Assembly (NCBI GenBank): GCA_014728955.1
Contig: WJKT01000001.1
Coordinates: forward strand, 1 to 9,215
Length of the DNA: 9,215 nucleotides
Direction of reading: 5' to 3'
From: Candidatus Peregrinibacteria bacterium
GTDB lineage: Bacteria > Patescibacteriota > Gracilibacteria > UBA1369 > PNNO01
Shown: positions 1-6,407 of the stretch, one piece after another
Layout of the letters: every line of letters begins with the position of its first letter
How positions within the stretch are numbered: the stretch's first letter is position 1
Program-made: the position numbers and the translations under genes
Notes under the pieces: generated by a model
Databases searched by the model: none
What the model was told of the DNA's origin: nothing
The model's input: only the letters and a program-made list of their open reading frames with translations

Positions 1-139
1 CCGGTTCATACAGTTCATGCACAATAGCATCTGCATCAATCCCGAGAAACCCGTTTCGTTCAAATAACCTCAAGACCGTGGTTTTCCCAGATCCGAGATA
101 TCCCGATATACCAACAATGTACGGCTGAAAATCATGCAT
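1..139 (-). CDS. coaE: Dephospho-CoA kinase, N-terminal 46 codons (cut by window edge)
   Basis: Dephospho-CoA kinase phosphorylates the 3'-hydroxyl of the ribose of dephospho-CoA with ATP, the last step of coenzyme A synthesis, in the cytoplasm. Translating the minus strand from the ATG at 139 gives a protein beginning MHDFQPYIVGISGYLGSGKT. It contains a Walker A P-loop, GYLGSGKT (residues 13-20), followed by IDADAIVHELY (34-44), which matches the CoaE hallmark in which an Asp-Ala-Asp segment follows the first helix-strand unit. The P-loop ends in Thr where many CoaE proteins have Ser, a tolerated change. Only about a quarter of a normal CoaE (about 200 residues) is present because the gene runs off the left edge. 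It starts 3 bases after the stop of the upstream small membrane-protein gene, so it is probably the third gene of that operon. Another small P-loop kinase is possible but the DAD segment favours CoaE. Confidence 0.85.
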   Translation of the reverse strand, partial: MHDFQPYIVGISGYLGSGKTTVLRLFERNGFLGIDADAIVHELYEP

Positions 140-142
140 AGG

Positions 143-556
143 TTATAGTGTTGCCCCTAAATCGTTCAATGCTTTTTTATAGATACGCAGCACCCCCTGC
201 CCTTGTTTTTTATTAATCTTAACACCAATTTCATGCGCAATACGGTTTCGAACTTTATGTGCAGACCACACACTGTCCAATGCGGTAAAGAGTGGTCCGG
301 CACTTTTTAATTGATCTCCTACAGACCCTTTATATCCGCGTAATTCAAGCACATGGCCCAATAATTTGTCCGCGTCTAAAATGGCAGTATGCATATTACG
401 ATAACTTTCTTCGGTAACGGTTCTCCACTGCTTTTCAATAAAGTGACAATGAGCAGCGGTAAGTTTCTTTTTTCCCGCAGCAATAAATACAAAAAAAGCG
501 ATAACAAACGCTAAAAGAATAATGCCGGCGATAATAAAAGATATTACTGTTTCCAT
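143..556 (-). CDS. Small membrane-anchored protein with HEPN-like RNxxxH motif, function unknown
   Basis: A 137-residue protein I cannot name. Residues 3-27 are a strongly hydrophobic segment followed by GKKK, so the protein should be anchored in the membrane with a cytoplasmic domain of about 105 residues. That domain looks helical and contains WSAHKVRNRIAHE (residues 97-109). Arg103-Asn104 followed by His108 fits the R-x4-6-H pattern of HEPN domains, which occur in toxin and defence RNases, and also in non-catalytic nucleotidyltransferase partners. The equivalence is by motif only, and no toxin or nucleotidyltransferase partner lies next to it. The gene sits 11 bases after the PH-domain gene and 3 bases before coaE, so the three are probably co-transcribed. 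The start has no Shine-Dalgarno sequence. The gene is certain as a coding region. The HEPN reading is tentative. Confidence 0.85.
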   Translation of the reverse strand: METVISFIIAGIILLAFVIAFFVFIAAGKKKLTAAHCHFIEKQWRTVTEESYRNMHTAILDADKLLGHVLELRGYKGSVGDQLKSAGPLFTALDSVWSAHKVRNRIAHEIGVKINKKQGQGVLRIYKKALNDLGATL

Positions 557-567
557 ACAATTATATA

Positions 568-1194
568 TTATCGTTTTACATTTTCGGTCTTCTGTTCTTC
601 ATCACTCATCGTATCCGGCAATCCATGCTTTTTCACATGCTGCACCACCAAATCGGACAACAGTTGCTTGAGCACTTCCTGATCGGTGAAATTTTTTGAT
701 TCCAAATATTTTTCCTGTGAGGCAACCAAGTTTCGCTCAACACGTTTGGGGTTATATGCATCCTTCAGCGTTACCGAAGTAGCACCACCCAATTTGGCCA
801 GTGTTACATCACCATAATTAAAGATAGTACGTATAACTCCTTTAATGGTATAACTCATTCCCTCAATTGATTGATATTCAACACGTGAAGACGTTCTCTC
901 GAAATAACCCGTCCATTCAACACCAACAACACCCATGTTAGTAATAAGCCAACAATCGTAATACCAATCTTGAAGTACAAACAAAAAGCGTATAAAGCCA
1001 ATGGCGAACCACACAATGTAGAGCCATAAAAGTTGTGGAAAGACAAACCAGAATCCCACAGGAATAACGATATGGAAAAAACTTATACGAAACAAATCAG
1101 GCATAAACACAAAGAAGTGCCGATGAGCCACAAAAATTATTTCTTCTTCATCTTCCAAGTAATCGGAAAAGAGATAGCGTCGTAAAGCTGACAT
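568..1194 (-). CDS. Bacterial PH-domain membrane protein
   Basis: A 208-residue protein with two adjacent hydrophobic segments (about residues 34-56 and 57-75), followed by a stretch that resembles bacterial pleckstrin-homology (bPH2, YdbS/YdbT-type) domains. The domain covers about residues 76-145: a strand with WLITNMGVVGVE (82-93), then a positively charged strand, YQSIEGMSYTIKG (107-119), and NYGDVTL (126-132), the usual order in this family. The C-terminal third is charged and probably helical (residues 150-208). Related proteins are membrane proteins of largely unknown biochemical role; some are linked to envelope stress or lipid binding. It is the first gene of the minus-strand operon with the HEPN-like protein and coaE, and is divergent from fmt. 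The ATG at 1194 is chosen because it gives a compact N-terminus directly after the intergenic region; no Shine-Dalgarno sequence is visible. Confidence 0.75.
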   Translation of the reverse strand: MSALRRYLFSDYLEDEEEIIFVAHRHFFVFMPDLFRISFFHIVIPVGFWFVFPQLLWLYIVWFAIGFIRFLFVLQDWYYDCWLITNMGVVGVEWTGYFERTSSRVEYQSIEGMSYTIKGVIRTIFNYGDVTLAKLGGATSVTLKDAYNPKRVERNLVASQEKYLESKNFTDQEVLKQLLSDLVVQHVKKHGLPDTMSDEEQKTENVKR

Positions 1195-1219
1195 ACATTT
1201 AATTTATTATCCAATCACA

Positions 1220-1225
1220 ATATTA
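1220..1225 (-). promoter_or_regulatory. Candidate extended -10 for the PH/HEPN-like/coaE operon
   Basis: Read on the minus strand, TAATAT is preceded by TGG, an extended -10 arrangement, and lies 25 bases upstream of the ATG at 1194. No good -35 is present at 16-18 bases. A second weak option is GATAAT at 1206-1211. The assignment is tentative. Confidence 0.25.
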
Positions 1226-1236
1226 CCACAGTTCGT

Positions 1237-1265
1237 TTGCTAAGAAAAAGTCAATAACGTACAAT
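1237..1265 (+). promoter_or_regulatory. Candidate sigma-70-type promoter of fmt
   Basis: TTGCTA (1237-1242) and TACAAT (1260-1265) are separated by 17 bases, the optimal spacing for a sigma-70 promoter. The predicted transcription start is near 1272, leaving a leader of about 18 bases before the fmt ATG. It lies in the 95-base region between the divergent PH-domain gene and fmt, which holds no other recognisable feature. Confidence 0.5.
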
Positions 1266-1289
1266 CAAATCACTTAATTCTTTGTTTAT

Positions 1290-2204
1290 ATGAACGTAAT
1301 ATTTTTCGGAACGCCCGATTTTGCCGTCCCCTTTGTAAAACACCTGGCGGTTGACAATGAAATAGAGCTTGCAGCCGTTGTGACTCAGCCAGATAAACCG
1401 ATAGGGAGAAAACAAGTTATGACGCCACCACCGGTGAAAACGATTGCTATGGATATGGGAATCCCCGTATTACAACCCGAAACAATTAAAGGGAATCCGG
1501 ATTTTTTGACACTCATACGAAAACTGGAGCCCGATTTTATTATTGTTGTAGCATATGGCATGATCCTGCCACAGGAACTGCTTTCTATTCCCACATATGA
1601 CTGTATAAACGTACATGCTTCGTTATTGCCATACTATAGAGGGGCATCACCAATACAAACATCCTTGCTGCACGGTGACTCGGAAACAGGTCTTTCCTTT
1701 ATGAGTATGGATCAAACACTTGATACCGGTGATTTGTATTTGTTAAAAAAAATATCAATTAAAGAAGATGACACACAAGAAACCTTGTCAAAGCGGCTTG
1801 CGGATTTAGGTGCAACGCTACTCCCCTCTGTTTTAAAAGATATATATGATGGTGTTCTCACTCCCCTTCCACAAAATGAAGAAAAAGCAACATATTGTTC
1901 AAAAATCGAAAAAACCGATGCACTTATCAATCCCACATCTATGACAGCCCGGGAAATATACAACATGTTACGTGCTTTCACCCCATGGCCGGGCATTTAC
2001 ATGGTATACAAAGGAAAACGTCTAAAAATTCTCGAAGCACATCCGGTCAAAGAATCACCATCAATAAAACCGGGAACGTTTTCAACACACGATAAGAAAC
2101 TGCTCCTTGGAACAAAAGAAGGTATCTTGAAACTTGTCACCCTACAACCTGAAGGTAAAAAAGCAATTACCGCCCATGATTTTATGAATGGCTTTCTTTC
2201 ATAA
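1290..2204 (+). CDS. fmt: Methionyl-tRNA formyltransferase
   Basis: Transfers a formyl group from 10-formyltetrahydrofolate to the amino group of Met-tRNA(fMet), allowing bacterial translation initiation in the cytoplasm. The 304-residue protein is full length for the family (about 310). It starts MNVIFFGTPDFAVPF, the classic Fmt N-terminus. It carries the loop QPDKPIGRKQVMTPPPVK (33-50), which contacts the acceptor stem in the E. coli enzyme. The formyltransferase signature includes Asn107 and His109 (INVHASLLPYYRGASPIQ, 106-123), with the catalytic Asp145 in LDTGD (144-148). The C-terminal OB-like tRNA-binding domain runs from about residue 205 and includes RAFTPWPG (228-235) and LQPEGKK (285-291). 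The gene stands alone on its strand, with its own candidate promoter. Its last 23 bases overlap the 3' end of the convergent O-antigen-ligase-like gene. No Shine-Dalgarno sequence precedes the ATG. Confidence 0.97.
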   Translation: MNVIFFGTPDFAVPFVKHLAVDNEIELAAVVTQPDKPIGRKQVMTPPPVKTIAMDMGIPVLQPETIKGNPDFLTLIRKLEPDFIIVVAYGMILPQELLSIPTYDCINVHASLLPYYRGASPIQTSLLHGDSETGLSFMSMDQTLDTGDLYLLKKISIKEDDTQETLSKRLADLGATLLPSVLKDIYDGVLTPLPQNEEKATYCSKIEKTDALINPTSMTAREIYNMLRAFTPWPGIYMVYKGKRLKILEAHPVKESPSIKPGTFSTHDKKLLLGTKEGILKLVTLQPEGKKAITAHDFMNGFLS

Positions 2205-3522
2205 TATAGTGTCCGGCAAGACCAATAACTAAAAACAGAAGCAGCTGCCCCTGATACAGGGATATCAAATAATGATCAAACAACCCGATAATCGCTAACG
2301 CAATAAGTGTTGCCAGTATGTAAAGCCCCATACCCCGATGACGTTGTTTTCGTTGTATATATGTTGAAAACAAATATACAGCCAGGACAACTAACAACAA
2401 GGCAAAGATAATAAATCCGGGCAAGCCCAGTTCGTTTGCCAGAAGCATATACATATTATGAACCGGCTGATAATCCCATGGCGCCAATTTAAGAAATGTA
2501 TAATCAGGCATTAATAAGGTAAAATTACTCAATCCAACGCCGAGCGGATGAGCATACATCATGGACTTTGCTATGGAAAAATAAAAAACCCGCTGATCAA
2601 AACTTGCTCGGTCCACAAAAAGCAACTTATGCAAAATAGTTTGTTCAGCATTAACAATAACAATAAAAAGTCCCAGCAAACTCACTCCGAGCAGTATATA
2701 TTTTAATGATATTTTCACTTCTTTAACTGAAACAAAAAATAAGCCGGCAATAAAAAGCGCCAGCATAGCACTACGACTAAAAGTGAGCAACAATGCAGCA
2801 AGCAACAATACCAATACGGGATAAGCAATATATTCCTTTTTTCGTATATGATAAAAAGTAAACATTATGGCCGTTACCAGATATCCGGCCATAATATTCG
2901 GATGAGGGAAAGTACCATACGCACGCATAGTGTTAACTCCATCGATATTCATCTTTGCCACGCCGGGTAAAGTCGGACTTAAAACCGACTCTCCAAGCAC
3001 ATGAATTCCAAGCGATCCCTGCGTTACATATTGTAACAAGGCAATAACAGCCTGCACGCTAACTGAGGCAATAAAGACATTCATCACAGTTTGACGGTTG
3101 GTAACGTCGTTTGCCATATAAAAATACATCACGATCATTTGTACGAGACGAAGCAGCGCAAGCAACGAAAGAAATTGGTCTTCTGCAACAAAAACAGACC
3201 ATTCCCCCACTATAATAAGCGCAAGCAAAATAACGCCAATAAGCCATTTTCCGTAAGTCAATTTTTTCTTATATTCTCCGCGTACCAATGAAACACCCCA
3301 CGCAATCAGCGCTAAAAGAAAGACGATATCTGCAAGATAATAAAAAACAGAAGTGAACGGATTAAAATTCCCTCCTTTAAACAGTGTTGAACTATAAGCT
3401 AATACATCAATCTGAAACGGCATTAAAAAAACAAATGCATAAAAAAGCGCCGCACTGACATCGGTAAAAGTACATTGTTTAATATATTTTTTTATTGCAC
3501 TAAGCAGCTGATTCTTCTTCAT
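2182..3522 (-). CDS. O-antigen ligase/polymerase-like polytopic membrane protein (Wzy_C family)
   Basis: A 446-residue inner-membrane protein with about ten to twelve hydrophobic segments, and the motifs of the WaaL/Wzy/PglL superfamily. These enzymes transfer or polymerise undecaprenyl-linked glycans on the outer face of the membrane. Visible landmarks are GTFPHPNIMAGYL (203-215), the LTFSRSAML segment (246-254), a long external loop with HPLGVGLSNF (325-334), PVHNMYMLLANELGLPG (353-369) with the likely functional His355, and FDHYL (415-419). The acceptor cannot be told from sequence: it could be a surface polysaccharide, a glycolipid or a protein glycan. Its start overlaps the end of the solute-binding-protein gene by 23 bases, so the two should be translated from one mRNA. 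Its 3' end overlaps fmt tail-to-tail. No Shine-Dalgarno sequence precedes the ATG. A downstream start is possible but would clip the N-terminal cytoplasmic segment only slightly. Confidence 0.85.
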   Translation of the reverse strand: MKKNQLLSAIKKYIKQCTFTDVSAALFYAFVFLMPFQIDVLAYSSTLFKGGNFNPFTSVFYYLADIVFLLALIAWGVSLVRGEYKKKLTYGKWLIGVILLALIIVGEWSVFVAEDQFLSLLALLRLVQMIVMYFYMANDVTNRQTVMNVFIASVSVQAVIALLQYVTQGSLGIHVLGESVLSPTLPGVAKMNIDGVNTMRAYGTFPHPNIMAGYLVTAIMFTFYHIRKKEYIAYPVLVLLLAALLLTFSRSAMLALFIAGLFFVSVKEVKISLKYILLGVSLLGLFIVIVNAEQTILHKLLFVDRASFDQRVFYFSIAKSMMYAHPLGVGLSNFTLLMPDYTFLKLAPWDYQPVHNMYMLLANELGLPGFIIFALLLVVLAVYLFSTYIQRKQRHRGMGLYILATLIALAIIGLFDHYLISLYQGQLLLFLVIGLAGHYIMKESHS

Positions 3523-4963
3523 CCGGAACCGTTACGTGCGGAATTAATCCTTCGCTAGGTAGCATAGCATTTATTTCGTCCTGTGCAATCTTCATTGCAT
3601 CTGCCGGACTTTTTGTTGCAAGTACCGATTCGATCGCTTTGGTAAAAATATCCGCATACTCGATTTCATCATAAATAATAAAGCTTTCAGCAAAACCGAT
3701 TTGCTGTGCGAAAACACCATAAATCGGATCCGCCTGCTGTTCTTCTATCATGTCACGTCGACTGGTTGGTTTATGTGTTTTTTCGTTATAATGCTGTAAC
3801 GATTCCTTTGATGTAGCAAAAACAAGAAAGTCCCACGCCCACTCGGGATGCTCCGATGTTCTTGCAACTGTTTCCGCAAAATAATGTGCGTACGCAACAC
3901 GTTTCTCGGTAGATTGATCAGGATCATTTTTCTGTGGGATAGGAGCTATACGTATAACCTCCGGGTCAATGGTTGAAAGCCCCTTTGACTGAAGCTCCCC
4001 AATTTCATCGACAATCTGCTCATACATATACGAATACCCTATAATCATTGAAACTTTTCCTCGTGCAAAAGTAGTTATTTCTTTTTCAGCGGAATCAGCG
4101 TCAGCAAGATATGCATTCCATGAATAATTCTTATTTGTTGAATCGGCAAAACCGGTATACAGCTCCAAGGCATTAGGTCCAGGTTTAATAACCGCACCGT
4201 TACTGTCAACACCCTGCTGCTGTGCAAAAATAGCTTCCTGGTAATTTTGATCATAGATATCACCGCCATCTTGCAACATAAGAAGATAAAGAATATCAAC
4301 GGCACGAGAAATGTTGTTGGCAAACCCCATAGCGATACCGGCAACTTCAAATCGTTCAAAACTATTGTCTTTTTTAGTAAGAGTAAACACATCTTCTTTT
4401 ATACCATCCCATGTTATGGAAGGTTTGCCCTGTGCCGGCAAAGCATCATCAAAATGATCTTTATTATAGTAAAGAGCAAGCGTATCAACTGTCATAGGAA
4501 TACCATGTACAAGCAGTTCGCCGGTCTCCGGATCCGGCTTAACCAAGTCGTCCATGGTCACCGATACAAATGTATCTTCAAAAACCTGATACGGCAACAT
4601 ATTTGATGGTACCGGAGAAACTTTTTTATAGTTTTTTATAAACCATGTATTGGGAACGGAAAACATATCGGGCCCCTCCCCTTCCGCAAGTTCATTCAAA
4701 ATGAGATCATAATATTCTTCGCTATCGGTAAACTGACGATAATTGATTTTTACATTTGGAAACAACGCTCTGTATTCTTGAATAATTGGCTCTAAGACCT
4801 CGGAATCATCAAAAAGCTTGTAGTATGTCAACTCAATCATTTCATCGCTTTGTGTACTAGTATACTCCTTGGTACGAAAACAGCCGGCTCCAAAAGCAAT
4901 GAGTCCTATAAAGAGCACTCCAAGCACACCAGCACCTATAATAATTAATAAACGTTTATTCAT
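3500..4963 (-). CDS. Extracellular solute-binding protein, family 1-like, lipid- or membrane-anchored
   Basis: A 487-residue secreted binding protein of the maltose/sugar-binding (ABC family 1) type. After a basic start (MNKR), residues 5-27 are hydrophobic and end in FGAGC, with Cys28 as a possible lipoprotein cysteine. The -3 position is Gly rather than the usual Leu, so simple transmembrane anchoring is an alternative. The mature part begins with a strand, IELTYYKLFDDSEVLEPII (43-61), and FPNVKINYRQF (68-78), the usual first lobe of these proteins. GEGPDMFSVPNTWF (95-108) matches the conserved 'G..PD.' ligand-site region. Later segments such as FARGKVSMIIGYSY and HPEWAWDFLVFATSKE are also typical of the family. 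No permease or ATPase gene is in the window. The protein is paired by a 23-base overlap with the O-antigen-ligase-like gene, suggesting a role in surface glycan handling. The ligand is unknown. Confidence 0.85.
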   Translation of the reverse strand: MNKRLLIIIGAGVLGVLFIGLIAFGAGCFRTKEYTSTQSDEMIELTYYKLFDDSEVLEPIIQEYRALFPNVKINYRQFTDSEEYYDLILNELAEGEGPDMFSVPNTWFIKNYKKVSPVPSNMLPYQVFEDTFVSVTMDDLVKPDPETGELLVHGIPMTVDTLALYYNKDHFDDALPAQGKPSITWDGIKEDVFTLTKKDNSFERFEVAGIAMGFANNISRAVDILYLLMLQDGGDIYDQNYQEAIFAQQQGVDSNGAVIKPGPNALELYTGFADSTNKNYSWNAYLADADSAEKEITTFARGKVSMIIGYSYMYEQIVDEIGELQSKGLSTIDPEVIRIAPIPQKNDPDQSTEKRVAYAHYFAETVARTSEHPEWAWDFLVFATSKESLQHYNEKTHKPTSRRDMIEEQQADPIYGVFAQQIGFAESFIIYDEIEYADIFTKAIESVLATKSPADAMKIAQDEINAMLPSEGLIPHVTVPDEEESAA

Positions 4964-4969
4964 ACTTAA

Positions 4970-4998
4970 ATTATACCATTATTATCTAGGTAAAACAA
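4970..4998 (-). promoter_or_regulatory. Extended -10 promoter of the solute-binding-protein gene (leaderless transcript predicted)
   Basis: On the minus strand, a perfect TATAAT (4970-4975) is preceded by TGG, making an extended -10. TTGTTT (4993-4998) lies 17 bases upstream as a partial -35. Only six bases separate the -10 from the ATG at 4963, so transcription is expected to start at or next to the start codon. An 8-base palindrome, CTCCGGAG (5000-5007), sits just upstream of the -35 and could be a protein-binding site, but nothing identifies the protein. Confidence 0.6.
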
Positions 4999-5041
4999 CC
5001 TCCGGAGCCTTACGCAAGCCATTAATTGACAAATTCAGCAT

Positions 5042-5070
5042 TTGATTTGTTTTTTAGAATATAGTATAAT
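5042..5070 (+). promoter_or_regulatory. Near-consensus sigma-70-type promoter of the acidic-protein gene
   Basis: TTGATT (5042-5047) and a perfect TATAAT (5065-5070) are separated by exactly 17 bases. Transcription should start near 5077, giving a leader of about 20 bases before the ATG at 5099. It is the best-matching promoter seen in the window. Confidence 0.65.
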
Positions 5071-5098
5071 AATCAGATAGTATTAACTCACCATAAGT

Positions 5099-5416
5099 AT
5101 GAATTTAGAAGGATTCAACGATACTTCTCTCGAACATGAGGGAGTCGAACCGTATGATGAACAATTAATAAGCTCTCTAACAAGCCAAGGCTGGTATGTT
5201 GATGCAAAAGGCCTTGATGTTGATGAAGCGTTTCAAATGGCGGATATGAGCCTGGATGAATATCGTATTTTTCAAAAAGAAGACGGCACCTGTACGCTGC
5301 TTATAAAAGAACCGAGTGCTCTTGATGAAATGAATCCCGAATCATATCAAGAACAAATGAACCAAGAATATTACGATCGTTTGCCGAACATTATGGGAGA
5401 TAAAAACAATACGTAA
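5099..5416 (+). CDS. Small acidic protein of unknown function
   Basis: A 105-residue soluble protein with no signal peptide, membrane segment or motif that I recognise. It is very acidic, with about two dozen Asp/Glu against six Lys/Arg. A central part, about residues 29-72 (SQGWYVDAKGLDVDEAFQMA onward to LLIKEP), looks like a small alpha-beta unit: it could form a strand, a helix (DVDEAFQMADMSLDEYRIF) and a beta hairpin (FQKEDGTCTLLIKEP). The C-terminus (EMNPESYQEQMNQEYYDRL) is probably helical. The gene has its own strong promoter, stands alone on its strand between two minus-strand units, and ends in TAA 24 bases before the end of the convergent glycosyltransferase gene. The promoter, the ATG 28 bases after the -10 and an uninterrupted frame support it as a real gene. 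I assign no function. Confidence 0.75.
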   Translation: MNLEGFNDTSLEHEGVEPYDEQLISSLTSQGWYVDAKGLDVDEAFQMADMSLDEYRIFQKEDGTCTLLIKEPSALDEMNPESYQEQMNQEYYDRLPNIMGDKNNT

Positions 5417-5440
5417 TAACAAGGCGTCCCCTCTGTTTTA

Positions 5441-6346
5441 TTACAATCCCTCATTAATTCCTTCAAGAAAATATTTTTTTGAAAGCGCGTAATAATACAA
5501 GCCGTGCGGATCAAGTTTTTTTAATACATTACATACAAGACGACTGCCTAACAGAGTAAAAATAAACTTTTTCCATGGGGAAGGTATTTTATGAAGTTCA
5601 GGGTATTTTTTGTGAAATAAATGCGCCGATTTCCCTATCTGTTTCATTCGTTTTTTCAACGAGTCAGGTTTAAGCTCATGGTAATGATATCCGATCGCCC
5701 GAGGGTTGTAATATATAATAAGATTTTCTTTTTTCGTAAGACGATATCCAAGCTCAATATCTTCCCATCCATAGGAGCTAAACCGTGAATCAAACGGATG
5801 TTTTCTTAACAAAGATCGTTTAAGTGAAATATTTGATGTATAGAAAAAATTATAATCGGCATTCTTTTTGCCCTGTAATTTTTCAAAAGCAAACTGATGA
5901 CCGCCAAAACGACCCAATACCGACGATCCGTTTGTCAGCCATTCCATAAATGGTGTAACTTCAAGCCGAGGATCCCATCCTACAAAACCAAGCATCGCTT
6001 CGTTTTCTTTTTTATGAACTCTATGTAAACGAACATGCTGCTGAACAAAATCCGGCAATACCAAGATATCATCTCCTATAAAAGCAACAATGGTTCCTTT
6101 AGCGTATCGTAATCCATAATTACGAGCTATACCCTGCCCCTGATTTTTCTGATACAGATAACGAATACCTACCGAATACCGATCTTGTGCCTGATGTACA
6201 ATTTTTTTTGTATGATCCGTACTCCCATCATCAACAACAATAATCTCAAATTCATTATTCATGAATTCTTGTTTACTGAGGCGCTTCAAACACTCTTTGA
6301 GTATATCTGCCCGGTTATACGTAGGGATAACAATCGATAATTGCAT
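5441..6346 (-). CDS. Family 2 glycosyltransferase
   Basis: A GT-A-fold glycosyltransferase that probably transfers a sugar from a nucleotide-sugar donor onto a surface glycan or lipid carrier at the cytoplasmic face of the membrane. From the chosen ATG at 6346 the protein is 301 residues. It begins with the canonical LSIVIPTYNRAD (3-14), followed by IIVVDDGSTD (35-44), GIARNYGLRYAKG (72-84), the metal/nucleotide-binding GDD (91-93), SNISLKR (171-177) and GWEDIELGYRL (193-203), where the ED pair is the likely catalytic-base region. The frame stays open upstream to an ATG at 6469. That extension would add a basic, family-foreign segment and would overlap ssb, so I reject it. The gene follows ssb on the same strand after 61 bases and is the only GT in the window. 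Donor and acceptor are unknown. Confidence 0.9.
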   Translation of the reverse strand: MQLSIVIPTYNRADILKECLKRLSKQEFMNNEFEIIVVDDGSTDHTKKIVHQAQDRYSVGIRYLYQKNQGQGIARNYGLRYAKGTIVAFIGDDILVLPDFVQQHVRLHRVHKKENEAMLGFVGWDPRLEVTPFMEWLTNGSSVLGRFGGHQFAFEKLQGKKNADYNFFYTSNISLKRSLLRKHPFDSRFSSYGWEDIELGYRLTKKENLIIYYNPRAIGYHYHELKPDSLKKRMKQIGKSAHLFHKKYPELHKIPSPWKKFIFTLLGSRLVCNVLKKLDPHGLYYYALSKKYFLEGINEGL

Positions 6347-6347
6347 A

Positions 6348-6377
6348 GGTATGCACCCGTCAAATAAGATGCATACC
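6348..6377. repeat. Inverted repeat in the ssb-glycosyltransferase gap
   Basis: GGTATGCA (6348-6355) and its exact reverse complement TGCATACC (6370-6377) flank a 14-base loop. On the minus strand the hairpin ends one base before the glycosyltransferase ATG. It is not followed by a T-run in either direction, so it does not look like an intrinsic terminator. It could be an operator or a structure in the mRNA that affects translation of the glycosyltransferase. Confidence 0.5.
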
Positions 6378-6407
6378 CAGTGTAACAAAAAAATCGATAA
6401 ATACCAT

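Noticed and set aside
6360..6407. 15-codon frame starting immediately after the ssb stop codon
   Set aside because: A short hydrophobic frame with no signal of its own. It looks like chance, and it does not restore the SSB C-terminal tip.
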